Shown here: positions 53,485-62,972 of the stretch, one piece after another
Position numbering within the stretch: position 1 is the first letter of the stretch
Layout of the letters: the number at the start of each line of letters is the position of its first letter
NCBI GenBank assembly: GCA_019119615.1
Contig: DWWQ01000054.1
Coordinates: forward strand, 1 to 64,000
Source: Candidatus Alistipes stercoravium
Lineage (GTDB): Bacteria; Bacteroidota; Bacteroidia; Bacteroidales; Rikenellaceae
Reading direction: 5' to 3'
Length of the DNA stretch: 64,000 nt
Translations under genes and position numbers: made by a program
The notes under the pieces: model-generated
What the model saw: only the letters and a program-made list of their open reading frames with translations
Told to the model about the DNA's origin: nothing
The model's database searches: none

Positions 53485-53547
53485 CAAAGATACAAAAAAG
53501 CCCGGGATAATTTCCATATTTTTTAATCATTTTTTTAATTACATTTG
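53485..53547. promoter_or_regulatory. Divergent promoter elements for mreB and gpsA
   Basis: The minus-strand -7 box TATCTTTG (complement of 53485-53492) faces mreB. The plus-strand -7 box TACATTTG (53540-53547) faces gpsA, 24 bases from its start. Clean -33 boxes are not seen. Confidence 0.55.
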
Positions 53548-53570
53548 TAACACGAAACTCAACGACCCGC

Positions 53571-54578
53571 ATGGAATACAAAATCGGTTCGGAAGCCCGC
53601 TGCGCCGTCATCGGCCACGGAAGCTGGGCAACGGCCCTCGTCAAACAGCTCACCCACGGAGGACAGCGCGTAGGCTGGTACGTCCGCAACGAGGAGGTGC
53701 TCGAAAGCCTCCGCACGGCGGGCCGTAACCCCCGCTACCTCAACGACACGGAGTTCGACCGCGACCTCATCGCCCCGTCGGACGACCTCGACGCCGTGGT
53801 GCGCGGGGCCGAGGTCATCATCCTGGCCACTCCCTCGGCCTACCTCAAGGAGTTCCTCGCACCGCTCGACATCCCGCTGAACGACAAATTCGTCGTCTCG
53901 GCCATCAAGGGCATCGTCCCGGGGGACTACCAGACCGTCATGGAGTACATCCACGACCATTACAGGCTGTCGTACAAGCAGATCGGGTTGATCTCCGGGC
54001 CCTCGCACGCCGAGGAGGTCTCACGCGGGAAACTCTCCTACCTGACCGTCGTCTGCACCGACGAGGAGAATGCCCGGATGCTCGGAAGCCGCCTGGCATC
54101 CGAATCGCTCGCCCTCTCCTACTCGACGGACCTCTATGGCATCGAATATGCAGCGATCCTGAAGAACATCTACGCCATCTCGGTGGGCATGGCCGTCGGC
54201 CTGGGCTACGGGGACAACTTCCTCGCGGTGCTCATCGCCAACTGCGCCCGCGAGCTGACGCGCTTTCTGGAGGAGAGCTACCCCGCGCCGCGCGACACGC
54301 AGGCCTCGGCCTACCTGGGCGACCTGCTCGTAACCTGCTACTCGACCTACAGCCGCAACCGCCGGCTGGGACTGCTCATCGGCCACGGCTGCACGGTGCG
54401 CAGCGCCCTGAACGAGATGACGATGGTCGCCGAAGGCTACTTCGCCGCCGACTGCATCCGCCACATCAACTTCCGCCACCGGGTCGAGATGCCCATCGCC
54501 GAAATGGTCTACCGGGTACTCTACGAGGGGGCCTCGGCACGCCGGAGCATGAAGGAACTGACAACCAAATTAATCTGA
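53571..54578 (+). CDS. gpsA: Glycerol-3-phosphate dehydrogenase, NAD(P)-dependent
   Basis: GpsA reduces dihydroxyacetone phosphate to sn-glycerol 3-phosphate for phospholipid synthesis. The 335-residue protein has the Rossmann motif AVIGHGSWATALVKQLTHGG near 12, the FVVSAIKGIVPGDYQTV and LISGPSHAEEVSRGKLSYLT blocks, and the catalytic Lys region AAILKNIYAISVGMAVGLGY near 195. Where E. coli has GxGxxG the second half reads SWATAL, common in this phylum. pgi follows after six bases. Confidence 0.95.
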   Translation: MEYKIGSEARCAVIGHGSWATALVKQLTHGGQRVGWYVRNEEVLESLRTAGRNPRYLNDTEFDRDLIAPSDDLDAVVRGAEVIILATPSAYLKEFLAPLDIPLNDKFVVSAIKGIVPGDYQTVMEYIHDHYRLSYKQIGLISGPSHAEEVSRGKLSYLTVVCTDEENARMLGSRLASESLALSYSTDLYGIEYAAILKNIYAISVGMAVGLGYGDNFLAVLIANCARELTRFLEESYPAPRDTQASAYLGDLLVTCYSTYSRNRRLGLLIGHGCTVRSALNEMTMVAEGYFAADCIRHINFRHRVEMPIAEMVYRVLYEGASARRSMKELTTKLI

Positions 54579-54584
54579 CAAGAT

Positions 54585-55916
54585 ATGAAAAGCGTAAAAA
54601 TCGACATTGCCAAAACCGGCATCGAAATTCCGGCCGAAATGAAGGCCAAGACACAGGAGGCCAACGCCTTGCTCCACTCGGGAAAGGGTGCGGGCAACGA
54701 TTTTCTGGGATGGGTGCACCTGCCCTCGTCGATCTCCGACAGCGAGCTGGCAGCCATCGAGGAGGTCGCCGCCAAACTGCGCGCGAAGGCCGACCTGGTG
54801 ATCTGCATCGGCATCGGCGGCTCCTACCTCGGCGCCCGCGCCGTGCTGGAGGCCATGAGCGACCCCTTCAAGCTGCTGCACAAGGAGCAGACGCAGCCCA
54901 CGGTCGTCTTCGCCGGACAGAACATCTCGGAGGACTACACCTGGGAGCTGCTCGACGCCGCCCGCGAGCACTCGATCGCCGCCATCGTCATCTCCAAGTC
55001 GGGCACGACGACCGAGCCGGCCATCGCCTTCCGCCTGATCAAGGCCGAGATCGAACGCCGCTACGGCAAGCAGGAGGCTGCCGAGCGCATCGTCGCCGTT
55101 ACGGACAAGGCCCGCGGCGCCCTGAAGACCCTCGCCACGCAGGAGGGTTACCCCACCTTCGTCATCCCCGATGACGTGGGCGGCCGCTTCTCGGTGCTGA
55201 CACCCGTCGGGCTGCTGCCGCTGGCCGTCGCCGGCGTGGACATCCGTGCCCTCGTGGCCGGAGCGCAGGAGATGGAACGCGCAACCGACGAGCACGTTGC
55301 CTTCGACGAGAACCCCGCAGCCATCTACGCCGCCACGCGCAACTTGCTCTACGCCGCCGGCAAGAAGATCGAGATCCTCGGCTCCTACGAACCCCGCCTG
55401 CAGTACATCAACGAGTGGTGGAAGCAGCTCTACGGCGAGAGCGAAGGCAAGGAGGGCAAGGGCATCTTCCCGGCCAGCGTTACGCTGACGGCCGATCTGC
55501 ACTCGATGGGCCAGTACATCCAGCAGGGCGAGCGCACGCTCTTCGAGACGATCATCTCGGTCGTGAAGCCCGCCCACGAGGTGAAGATCCAGTCCGACGC
55601 AGAGAACCTCGACGGCCTGAACTTCCTCGCCGGCAAACGCATCTCGGAGGTGAACCGCATGGCCGAACTGGGCGTGCAGCTGGCCCATATGGACGGCGGG
55701 GTGCCCAACATCCGCGTCGAGATCCCGGAGGTTTCGGCCCACGTCATCGGCGGGCTGCTCTACTTCTTCGAGAAGGCCTGCGGCATGAGCGGCTACCTGC
55801 TCGGCGTCAATCCCTTCGACCAGCCCGGCGTCGAAGCCTACAAGAAGAACATGTTCGCCCTGCTCGACAAGCCGGGCTACGAGGAGGCTTCGAAGGCCAT
55901 CAAGGCGCGCCTCTGA
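54585..55916 (+). CDS. pgi: Glucose-6-phosphate isomerase
   Basis: Pgi interconverts glucose 6-phosphate and fructose 6-phosphate. The 443-residue protein has [20 protein letters not shown] near residue 75, [20 protein letters not shown] near 140, the [20 protein letters not shown] block and [20 protein letters not shown] at the end. The length matches the short bacterial type (about 445) rather than the 550-residue E. coli enzyme. It forms a two-gene unit with gpsA, closed by a strong terminator. Confidence 0.96.
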   Translation: MKSVKIDIAKTGIEIPAEMKAKTQEANALLHSGKGAGNDFLGWVHLPSSISDSELAAIEEVAAKLRAKADLVICIGIGGSYLGARAVLEAMSDPFKLLHKEQTQPTVVFAGQNISEDYTWELLDAAREHSIAAIVISKSGTTTEPAIAFRLIKAEIERRYGKQEAAERIVAVTDKARGALKTLATQEGYPTFVIPDDVGGRFSVLTPVGLLPLAVAGVDIRALVAGAQEMERATDEHVAFDENPAAIYAATRNLLYAAGKKIEILGSYEPRLQYINEWWKQLYGESEGKEGKGIFPASVTLTADLHSMGQYIQQGERTLFETIISVVKPAHEVKIQSDAENLDGLNFLAGKRISEVNRMAELGVQLAHMDGGVPNIRVEIPEVSAHVIGGLLYFFEKACGMSGYLLGVNPFDQPGVEAYKKNMFALLDKPGYEEASKAIKARL

Positions 55917-55976
55917 CGCGCCGCAAACCCCGGAGCGGAAGGTTGCCGAGAGCTGCAGCCGCCGCCCGGAAGCCCA

Positions 55977-56013
55977 AAAGCGGGGTCCGGCATTCCGGAC
56001 CCCGCTTTTTTTT
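55977..56013 (+). terminator. Terminator of gpsA-pgi
   Basis: AAAAGCGGGGTCCGG pairs perfectly with CCGGACCCCGCTTTT around CATT, followed by further T residues. Confidence 0.9.
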
Positions 56014-56191
56014 CGATCCGGGACCGAAAAAATCGCCCTTCACAGGGCTCCTCTCCTCCGCGTTTGGGAAAAATTCGTACCTTTGTATCAACGCCGCCCG
56101 ACGCGGCCCCGAACCATTGCGGCAATGCCCCTTCCGGAGCATCGCCCGTTCGGTTCGGGCCGCTTATCATGTGCGGGAGGCGGAGCGAAAG

Positions 56192-57844
56192 ATGAAGATC
56201 CTGGATCGCGCATACCGAATCGGCCGGAGCCTCGTGCCGCTGCTTTGTGCGGCAGGCCTGACGGCCTGCGGGTCCGACGACACGCGCACGCTGGAGGAGG
56301 AGCTCGACGCGGCGATCCGCAACCGCGGGATCTATGAACGGGAGAAGGAGGCACGGATCGACGAACTCCGCGGGATGCTCCGCGTAACGGGCCTTTCGCC
56401 CCGTCAGGAGTATGCGATCAACGCCCGCCTCTACCAGGAGTTCTGGAAATACAAGCTCGACTCGGCGATCCGCTATGCGGAACGCAACCTTGCGATCGCC
56501 CGGGAACTGGACGACCGCGGTGCCGGCATCGCCACCAGCCTGCACCTCGCCCAGCTCTACTCCTTCTCGGGCAAGAGCCTCGAAACGAAGGAGATCCTCG
56601 ACACCACGAAACGGGCGACCCTTCCCGACTCGCTGCGGGCGACCTACTACCAGACCTACAGCCTGCTCTACGGCCACTACGCCGCCATCAGCAACCAGAC
56701 CCGCTACAACCGGCTGATCCGACACTACGAAGACTCCACCGACCTTGTCCTGGACACCGCATCGTTCGATTACCGGAGCCGTGCGGTCGGAGGGCTTGTC
56801 GAACGGGGCGAGTTCGAAAAGGCCGAAAAGCAACTCTTCGGGTTGCTGGAGGAGGCCGGGGAGAGGACCCCGCGCTACGCCCAGATCGCCTGCGGTCTGG
56901 GAGGGCTCTACCGGCAACTCGGAGACGAACGGCGCGCCCGGCAGTACTACATGCTCTCGGCTCTGGCCGACGTATGCAACGCCACCAAGGAGAACGCCTC
57001 CTTTCAGGAGCTGGCCCGGATGAGCTATGCCGCAGGCGATCTTTCGGATGCCTTCAAATATGCCCAGGCGGCCATCGAGGATGCGCAGTTCAGCAACGTG
57101 CAGTTCCGCACGGCCCAGATGGCCGAGCTCTACTCGATCATCAACGCCGCCTACCAGGCCAAGGAGGCGCGCGCCAAGTCGAAACTCCAGCACTACATGC
57201 TGCTCATCAGCCTGTTGTCGGCCGTGCTGGCCGTACTCTTCGTCTACCTCTACCAGCAGCTGCACAAACTCTCCCGGACGCAGGTCGAACTCTCGCGGGC
57301 CAACGCCTCCCTGCGGCAGCTCAACGACGAACTGGGCGACAAGAACCGCGAGCTCTCGGAGTCGAACGACCTGAAAGAGCAGTATATCGCCCGTTTTTTC
57401 GACCTTTGCTCGCTCTACATCGACAAAATGGACGGCTACCGGAAGAGCCTCTACCGCCTGGCCCAGAACCGGCAGTTCGACGAACTGCACAAACGGCTGA
57501 AGTCCACGTCGATGATGGAAAACGAGGTGGATGAACTCTACAAGAACTTCGACGCGGTCTTTCTGAATCTCTATCCGACCTTCGTCGCGGATTTCAATGC
57601 GCTGCTTGCCGACGAGGAGCGCATCCGCCTGCGCCCGGGCGAACTGCTCAACAAGGAGCTGCGCATCTACGCCCTGCTGCGGCTCGGCATCACCGACAGC
57701 TCGAAAATCGCCGCCTTCCTGCGCTGCTCGCTCAGCACGGTCTACAACTACCGGACGCGCATGCGCAACCGGGCCTCCGTATCGAAGGAGGAGTTCGAAA
57801 AAAAGATCTCCGAGATCGGGAACAGCCTCGAAAAAGATACTTGA
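56192..57844 (+). CDS. DUF6377 membrane-bound regulator with periplasmic TPR and cytoplasmic HTH
   Basis: The 550-residue protein begins with a lipoprotein-like or cleavable signal segment (RSLVPLLCAAGLTAC). Helical TPR-type repeats run to about 325. A transmembrane helix follows (YMLLISLLSAVLAVLFVYLY, about 330-350), then a coiled-coil signalling linker (LSRTQVELSRANASLRQLND). The DUF6377 C-terminal part ends in a helix-turn-helix (LLRLGITDSSKIAAFLRCSL, STVYNYRTRMRNR) resembling LuxR-type DNA binding. The layout suggests one-component sensing across the inner membrane, without histidine kinase or receiver. It lies directly upstream of, and in the same direction as, the oxidoreductase/Tat operon and is its likely regulator. 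I start at MKILDRAYRIGRSL (56192), 107 bases after a -7 box TACCTTTG at 56078-56085. Confidence 0.85.
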   Translation: MKILDRAYRIGRSLVPLLCAAGLTACGSDDTRTLEEELDAAIRNRGIYEREKEARIDELRGMLRVTGLSPRQEYAINARLYQEFWKYKLDSAIRYAERNLAIARELDDRGAGIATSLHLAQLYSFSGKSLETKEILDTTKRATLPDSLRATYYQTYSLLYGHYAAISNQTRYNRLIRHYEDSTDLVLDTASFDYRSRAVGGLVERGEFEKAEKQLFGLLEEAGERTPRYAQIACGLGGLYRQLGDERRARQYYMLSALADVCNATKENASFQELARMSYAAGDLSDAFKYAQAAIEDAQFSNVQFRTAQMAELYSIINAAYQAKEARAKSKLQHYMLLISLLSAVLAVLFVYLYQQLHKLSRTQVELSRANASLRQLNDELGDKNRELSESNDLKEQYIARFFDLCSLYIDKMDGYRKSLYRLAQNRQFDELHKRLKSTSMMENEVDELYKNFDAVFLNLYPTFVADFNALLADEERIRLRPGELLNKELRIYALLRLGITDSSKIAAFLRCSLSTVYNYRTRMRNRASVSKEEFEKKISEIGNSLEKDT

Positions 57845-57855
57845 CCGTTTCCAGA

Positions 57856-57977
57856 CAATCTACATTTTACAGTAAAAATATAAGTACAATTTATTGATTT
57901 ATAGATAATAGTAAATTTATGCAATCTACATTTTCCGTCCCAAAATTCGGAAACTGTACCAAAACGGATTAATTTTG
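57856..57977 (+). promoter_or_regulatory. Operator-like direct repeats and -7 element before the oxidoreductase operon
   Basis: The 13-mer CAATCTACATTTT occurs twice, at 57856-57868 and 57922-57934, spaced 66 bases start to start in a markedly AT-rich leader. A -7 box TAATTTTG lies at 57970-57977. The repeats are placed as activator sites would be, upstream of the promoter. The DUF6377 protein encoded just before is the natural candidate to bind them; this is inference. Confidence 0.55.
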
Positions 57978-58059
57978 TAAAGGATCGAAACCGGGTTGTC
58001 CGACCGACATCCGAAGCCGATCCCCAGGCAAACCGAAACAACCTTTTTGAACCTACGAA

Positions 58060-59133
58060 ATGAATCCCATCAAGATCGGGCTGATCGGATTCGGCCGCAT
58101 GGGAGGTTTCTACCTCGACGAACTGCTGAAAAGCGACCGCTGGGAGGTCGCCGGCATCTGTGATCTCTCCCCCGAGGCACGGGCTGCAGCCCGCAGGCTT
58201 GTCCCGGGTGCGAAGGTCGTAGCCGATGAGCGGGAAATCCTTGACGATCCCGCCATCGAGGTCGTCGCCCTGTGCGCCTTGGCGGATTCGCGTCCGGAAC
58301 AGATCGCCCGGGCCATCGCCGCCGGAAAGCACGTCATCTCCGAAAAACCCATCGCCGACTCCGTCGAGCATGAATGGCAGGCCGTGGCTCTGGCCGAAAG
58401 CACCCCGCTCTTCTCGACGGTCAATCTCTACCTGCGCAACTCATGGTACCACCAGACGATCCGCCAGTTCATCGACCGGGGCGAGATCGGCGAACTGGCC
58501 ATCATCCGCGTCTGCCACATGACCCCGGGGCTGGCCCCGGGCGAAGGGCACGAATACGAAGGGCCCGCCTTCCACGACTGCGGCATGCATTACGTCGATA
58601 TCGCCCGCTGGTATGCCCGCTCGGAATTCAAGACGTGGAACGCCCAGGCCATCCGCATGTGGAACTACAAGGATCCCTGGTGGCTCCAGTGCCACGGAAC
58701 CTTCGAGAACGGCGTCGTCTTCGACATCACGCAGGGACATGTCTACGGGCAGCTGGCCAAGGACCAGACCCACAACTCCTATATAGATATAATCGGTACG
58801 AAGGGCATCGCCCGCATGACGCACGACTTCAAGACGGCGGTCGTCGAGTTGCGCGGCACGACGCAGACCCACCGCATCGAACGCCCCTTCGGCGGCAAGA
58901 ACATCGGCACGATGTGCGAGCGTTTCGCCCGCTCGATCGAGAGCGGCGTGCGCGACGGGGCGCTGCCGACATTCCGCGATGCCGCCATCGCATCGGAATA
59001 CGCTTGGCGCTTCCTGCAGGATGCCCGGAAGCACGACATGCCGGCCATCGGCACGGCCGAAGAGCTTGAGGAGATCCGCGACCGGCGGCGGACGATGAAA
59101 AACGGATACGGGCTGCTGCGCAAGCGGGCCTGA
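58060..59133 (+). CDS. Gfo/Idh/MocA-family oxidoreductase, cytoplasmic
   Basis: The 357-residue protein has no signal peptide. Its Rossmann motif is GLIGFGRMGGFYLDE at residue 6, the family catalytic motif is GKHVISEKPIADS (E-K-P near 96), and the substrate-site block is GPAFHDCGMHYVDIARWYAR near 168, with Asp and His as in inositol dehydrogenases. It should oxidise or reduce a sugar or polyol hydroxyl with NAD(P). In this operon it could reduce a keto-sugar after uptake or oxidise a sugar in the cytoplasm. It is the first gene of the run that continues with tatA 74 bases on. Confidence 0.9.
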   Translation: MNPIKIGLIGFGRMGGFYLDELLKSDRWEVAGICDLSPEARAAARRLVPGAKVVADEREILDDPAIEVVALCALADSRPEQIARAIAAGKHVISEKPIADSVEHEWQAVALAESTPLFSTVNLYLRNSWYHQTIRQFIDRGEIGELAIIRVCHMTPGLAPGEGHEYEGPAFHDCGMHYVDIARWYARSEFKTWNAQAIRMWNYKDPWWLQCHGTFENGVVFDITQGHVYGQLAKDQTHNSYIDIIGTKGIARMTHDFKTAVVELRGTTQTHRIERPFGGKNIGTMCERFARSIESGVRDGALPTFRDAAIASEYAWRFLQDARKHDMPAIGTAEELEEIRDRRRTMKNGYGLLRKRA

Positions 59134-59207
59134 AACCGAAAGAGGGAGAAACCCCGACATACCAAGAACCTACAGACAACAACTATATTCATTAAAAAAA
59201 TCGCACT

Positions 59208-59405
59208 ATGAATCACTTACTGTTCTTCGGAAACCTCGGTGCCGGAGAGATTATCATCATCGCACTGATCGTTCTGCTGCTCTTCGGCGGCAAAAAAATC
59301 CCTGAACTGATGAAGGGTCTCGGCAAGGGCGTCCGCAGCTTCAAGGAGGGTGTGAACAACATCGAAAAGGATATCGAGAACACCCCCACGGACGACAAGA
59401 AATAA
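59208..59405 (+). CDS. tatA: Twin-arginine translocase subunit TatA/TatE
   Basis: The 65-residue protein has the short hydrophobic helix [20 protein letters not shown], the [17 protein letters not shown] hinge and an amphipathic helix with a charged tail, as in TatA. It forms the pore of the Tat pathway, which exports folded proteins. It is encoded 36 bases before a Tat-signal oxidoreductase and in the same run as tatC. No tatB is seen, which is usual for minimal TatAC systems. Confidence 0.95.
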   Translation: MNHLLFFGNLGAGEIIIIALIVLLLFGGKKIPELMKGLGKGVRSFKEGVNNIEKDIENTPTDDKK

Positions 59406-59441
59406 CGGACAACACAAACTACCAACCTAAAAACAAGAACC

Positions 59442-60914
59442 ATGGCAAAAGAAATGTCAAGACGCAACTTCCTCAAGACGGGAGCTGCCGCGGCACTCGG
59501 ACTGGCCGTAGTGCCGAGTACGGTATTGGGCAAGAAGTTCGGATATACGGCTCCGAGCGACAAGCTGAATATTCTGGGTGTCGGCATCGGTGGACGCGGT
59601 GCCGCCGACCTGCAGGAGATGGAGAGCCAGAACATCATCGGCCTCTGCGACGTGGACTGGAAATACGCCGACCACGTCTTCAAGCGTTACCCTGCCGCCA
59701 AGAAATACAACGACTACCGCCGCATGTACGACGAGCTGCTCAAGTCGGCCGACGCCGTCATGGTGGCTACGGCCGACCATACGCACGCCATCATCGCCGC
59801 CGAGGCGATGACCGCCGGCAAGCACGTCTATGTCGAGAAACCGCTGACGCACTCGGTCTATGAGTCGCGTCTGCTCACCAAGCTCGCCGCCAAGTACCGC
59901 GTTGCCACGCAGATGGGTAACCAGGGAGCTTCGGGCGAGGGTGTCCGCAAGGTCTGCGAGTGGATCTGGAACGGTGAGATCGGCGAGGTAACCCGCGTGG
60001 AGACCTTCACCGACCGCCCGATCTGGCCGCAGGGCCTCGCACGTCCCGAGAACGACGAGCGCGTCCCGAAGACGATGAACTGGGAGGCCTTCATCGGTCC
60101 GGCTCCCTTCCGTCCCTACAACTCGGCCTACACGCCGTGGAACTTCCGCGGATGGTGGGATTTCGGTACGGGCGCCCTGGGAGACATGGCCTGCCATATC
60201 CTCCACCCGGTCTTCAAGGCCCTCAAGCTGGGCTATCCCACGAAGGTCGAGGGAAGCTCGACGCTGCTGCTCTCCGAGTCGGCCCCGTCGGCACAGCGTA
60301 TCAAGTTCGTATTCCCGGCACGCGACAACATGCCGAAGGTCGCCATGCCCGAGGTGGAGGTCTACTGGTACGACGGCGGCCTGATGCCGACGCGTCCCGC
60401 AGGGCTTCCCGCCGGCAAGAGCCTCAACGACGCCGGCGGCGGCGTGATCTTCTACGGTACGAAGGATACGCTCATCTGCGGCTGCTACGGCGTGAACCCC
60501 TACCTGCTCTCGGGACGTGTACCTGACGCACCGAAGGTGCTGCGCGAGGTCAAGGAGTCGCACCAGATGGACTGGGTGCGCGCCTGCAAGGAGGATCCCG
60601 ACGACCGCATCCCGACCGCTTCGGACTTCAGCGAGGCCGGACCGTTCAACGAGATGGTCGCCATGGGCGTGCTGGCCGTACGTCTGCAGGGCCTCAACCA
60701 GGAGCTGCACTGGGACGGCGAGAACATGCGCTTCACGAACATCCCGGCCGGCGCCACGATCCAGTCGGTCATCAAGGACGGATTCCACATCAAGGACGGA
60801 CACCCGACCTTCGACAAGACCTGGACCGATCCCGTGGACGCCAACCAGTTCGCCGAGGAGCTCATCAAGCACACCTACCAGAACGGCTACAAACTCCCCG
60901 ACATGCCGCTGTAA
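59442..60914 (+). CDS. Tat-exported Gfo/Idh/MocA oxidoreductase, probable glycoside 3-dehydrogenase
   Basis: The 490-residue protein has a clear Tat signal MSRRNFLKTGAAAALGLAVV at residues 5-24. The NAD-binding motif ILGVGIGGRGAADLQEME is near 45, and the catalytic motif GKHVYVEKPLTHS near 128. Other blocks are YTPWNFRGWWDFGTGALGDM and HILHPVF. Export by Tat means it folds with its nicotinamide cofactor in the cytoplasm and works in the periplasm, as glucose-fructose oxidoreductase does. The following DUF1080 gene points to oxidation at C3 of a sugar or glycoside. An alternative for Tat-type Gfo/Idh proteins, GH109 alpha-N-acetylgalactosaminidase, should be checked. Confidence 0.85.
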   Translation: MAKEMSRRNFLKTGAAAALGLAVVPSTVLGKKFGYTAPSDKLNILGVGIGGRGAADLQEMESQNIIGLCDVDWKYADHVFKRYPAAKKYNDYRRMYDELLKSADAVMVATADHTHAIIAAEAMTAGKHVYVEKPLTHSVYESRLLTKLAAKYRVATQMGNQGASGEGVRKVCEWIWNGEIGEVTRVETFTDRPIWPQGLARPENDERVPKTMNWEAFIGPAPFRPYNSAYTPWNFRGWWDFGTGALGDMACHILHPVFKALKLGYPTKVEGSSTLLLSESAPSAQRIKFVFPARDNMPKVAMPEVEVYWYDGGLMPTRPAGLPAGKSLNDAGGGVIFYGTKDTLICGCYGVNPYLLSGRVPDAPKVLREVKESHQMDWVRACKEDPDDRIPTASDFSEAGPFNEMVAMGVLAVRLQGLNQELHWDGENMRFTNIPAGATIQSVIKDGFHIKDGHPTFDKTWTDPVDANQFAEELIKHTYQNGYKLPDMPL

Positions 60915-60967
60915 CGGCCCCCGGAAAGAGACAAACCCAAATATTAACTAACTAAAAACTACCGAAT

Positions 60968-61840
60968 ATGAAAAAGATGCTCACCTGTTCGGCGTGCGCA
61001 GCCCTGGCGCTGACGCTCGCATCCTGCGGCGGCAACGCCGGCAAGGCCAAGACCGCAGAGGGAGATGCAGCCGAGACGAAGGCCGCCGTTCCCGAATACA
61101 CCGTCGTAAACAACGCAACGGTCGATCTGGCAACCTTCCCCCAGGACAAGGACGGCTACTATGTAATCTTCGACGGCAAGACTTTCAACGGCTGGCGCGG
61201 CTACGGCAAGGAGAATGTTCCCTCGCGCTGGACGATCGACGACGGAGCCATCAAGTTCAACGGCACGGGAACCGGCGAAGCCCAGACGGGCGAGGGCGGC
61301 GACCTGATTTTCGCCCACAAGTTCAAGAACTTCGAGCTGGAGCTCGAATGGAAGGTTTCGAAGGGCGGCAACTCGGGTATCTTCTACCTGGCCCAGGAGG
61401 TCGCTACGACCAAGGACGGCGCACAGCAGTTCGAACCGATCTACATCTCCTGCCCGGAGTACCAGGTCCTCGACAATGAGAACCATCCCGACGCCAAGCT
61501 CGGCGTGGACGGCAACCGCAAGTCGGCATCGCTCTACGACATGATCCCCGCCGTTCCGCAGAACGCCAAGCCCTACGGCGAGTGGAACAAGGCCAAGATC
61601 ATGGTCTACAAGGGCACGGTCGTACACGGTCAGAACGACGCCAACGTGCTGGAGTACCACCTCTGGACACCCCAGTGGACCGAGATGCTCGAGAAGAGCA
61701 AGTTCTCCTCCGAGAAGTGGCCGCTGGCCTTCGAGCTGCTGAACAACTGCGGCGGCGAGAACCATGAGGGTTACATCGGATTCCAGGATCACGGCGACGA
61801 CGTCTGGTTCCGCAATATCCGCGTGAAGGTTCTCGAATAA
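60968..61840 (+). CDS. DUF1080 lipoprotein (3-keto-disaccharide hydrolase family)
   Basis: The 290-residue lipoprotein has a signal peptide ending LASC. A single DUF1080 concanavalin-like domain (about 60-290) has YYVIFDGKTFNGWRGYGKEN, FELELEWKVSKGGNSGIFYL, SCPEYQVLDNENHPDAKLG, SLYDMIPAV and the end HGDDVWFRNIRVKVLE. The family includes enzymes that act on 3-keto-glycosides by hydrolysis or hydration. Lipid anchoring puts it in the same compartment as the Tat-exported oxidoreductase. Spacing of 53 bases to the gene before supports one operon. Confidence 0.9.
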   Translation: MKKMLTCSACAALALTLASCGGNAGKAKTAEGDAAETKAAVPEYTVVNNATVDLATFPQDKDGYYVIFDGKTFNGWRGYGKENVPSRWTIDDGAIKFNGTGTGEAQTGEGGDLIFAHKFKNFELELEWKVSKGGNSGIFYLAQEVATTKDGAQQFEPIYISCPEYQVLDNENHPDAKLGVDGNRKSASLYDMIPAVPQNAKPYGEWNKAKIMVYKGTVVHGQNDANVLEYHLWTPQWTEMLEKSKFSSEKWPLAFELLNNCGGENHEGYIGFQDHGDDVWFRNIRVKVLE

Positions 61841-61922
61841 ACCATCGAACGATCCGACCGGTGTCGGCTTCCGGAATCCCGGAGTGCCGGCATCGGTCGG
61901 GTTACGAAAAACGCCCCGAACC

Positions 61923-62819
61923 ATGAAGAGACAACTCATAACCCTCGGACTGCTCATGTGTGCCGCCATCGCCATGCCCGACGCCGCCTCGGCAAAGAAA
62001 GCGCCCGAAAAACAGATCGCCATTCAGCTCTACTCGGTCCGCGACCTGATCGGCAGCTTCGGACAGAACCAGCATGACTACACCGACGTGCTGCAGGCGC
62101 TCGGTGAGATGGGTTACACGGCCGTGGAGGCCGCCAGCTACGGCGACGGCAAGTTCTACGGCAAGACGCCCGAAGCCTTCAAGGCCAACGTCGAGGCTGC
62201 CGGCATGGAGGTCCTCTCGTCGCACGCCACACGCTTCCTCTCCGCGGAGGAGCTCGCCAGCGGCGACCTTACCGAAGCCATGAAGTGGTGGGACGAGTGT
62301 ATCGCCGCCCACAAGGCCGCCGGCATGAAGTACCTCGTAACGCCTTCGATGCCGATGCTCAAGACGCTCCGCGAGCTGAAGCTCTACTGCGACTATTTCA
62401 ACGAGATCGGCAAGCGCTGCCTCGAAAACGGCATGCAGTACGGCTACCATAACCACGCCTTCGAATTCCAGAAGGTCGAGGGAGAGCCGATGCTCGAATA
62501 CATGATCCAGCACACCGATCCCCGCTATGTCTTCTACCAGATGGACGTCTACTGGACGGTCATGGGTCAGGCAAGCCCCGTGGACCTGTTCCACAAATAC
62601 CCGGGACGTTTCAAGATGCTCCACATCAAGGACCTGCGCGAAATCGGGCAGAGCGGCATGGTCGGCTTCGACGCCATCTTCCGCAACGCCGACGTAGCAG
62701 GCGTGGAGCAGATCGTCGTCGAGGTCGAGCAGTACAGCTACGACGTCGAGAAGAGCGTCCGCCTGAGCCTGGAGTACCTGCTCGAAGCCCCCTTCGTGAA
62801 GGCCTCCTACAGCAAGTAA
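61923..62819 (+). CDS. Exported TIM-barrel 'sugar phosphate isomerase/epimerase' family protein
   Basis: The 298-residue protein has a Sec signal peptide (MKRQLITLGLLMCAAIAMPD). An AP-endonuclease-2/xylose-isomerase-like barrel shows QLYSVRDLIGSFGQN near 33, EAASYGDGKFYGKTPEAF, YGYHNHAFEFQKVEGEPMLE near 175, YQMDVYWTVMGQASPVDL near 208 and FKMLHIKDL. The repeated His, Asp and Glu are the expected metal ligands. Being exported, it is unlikely to act on phosphorylated sugars. In this operon it fits an epimerisation, elimination or hydration step on a keto-sugar. I start at 61923, the first codon of the signal peptide. Confidence 0.87.
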   Translation: MKRQLITLGLLMCAAIAMPDAASAKKAPEKQIAIQLYSVRDLIGSFGQNQHDYTDVLQALGEMGYTAVEAASYGDGKFYGKTPEAFKANVEAAGMEVLSSHATRFLSAEELASGDLTEAMKWWDECIAAHKAAGMKYLVTPSMPMLKTLRELKLYCDYFNEIGKRCLENGMQYGYHNHAFEFQKVEGEPMLEYMIQHTDPRYVFYQMDVYWTVMGQASPVDLFHKYPGRFKMLHIKDLREIGQSGMVGFDAIFRNADVAGVEQIVVEVEQYSYDVEKSVRLSLEYLLEAPFVKASYSK

Positions 62820-62824
62820 CCCGC

Positions 62825-62868
62825 ATCTCCGGGAGCCGGAGCCCGAAGGCTTCCTCCCGGAGATTTTT
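62825..62868 (+). terminator. Hairpin between the isomerase-like gene and tatC
   Basis: ATCTCCGGGA pairs with TCCCGGAGAT around a 19-base loop with its own small stem, followed by TTTTT. It may terminate part of the transcripts and so lower tatC relative to the enzymes upstream. Confidence 0.7.
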
Positions 62869-62972
62869 ATCCGGATCATGCCGGAAATGCGGGGCCATAG
62901 CTCCGCCATATGATATCACATTCCCGGGCCGGCTCGCGCATGCCGCCCGACGCCAAGACCTGAAGAGAAAGA

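Noticed and set aside
55415..56191. In-frame upstream extension of the DUF6377 gene into pgi
   Set aside because: It would overlap pgi in another frame and cross a strong terminator; the signal peptide at 56192 marks the true start.
59442..60914. Reading the Tat-exported oxidoreductase as a GH109 glycosidase
   Set aside because: GH109 enzymes share the Tat signal and fold, but the neighbours (DUF1080, isomerase-like, second Gfo/Idh) fit a dehydrogenase pathway better. Kept as an alternative, not as the main call.
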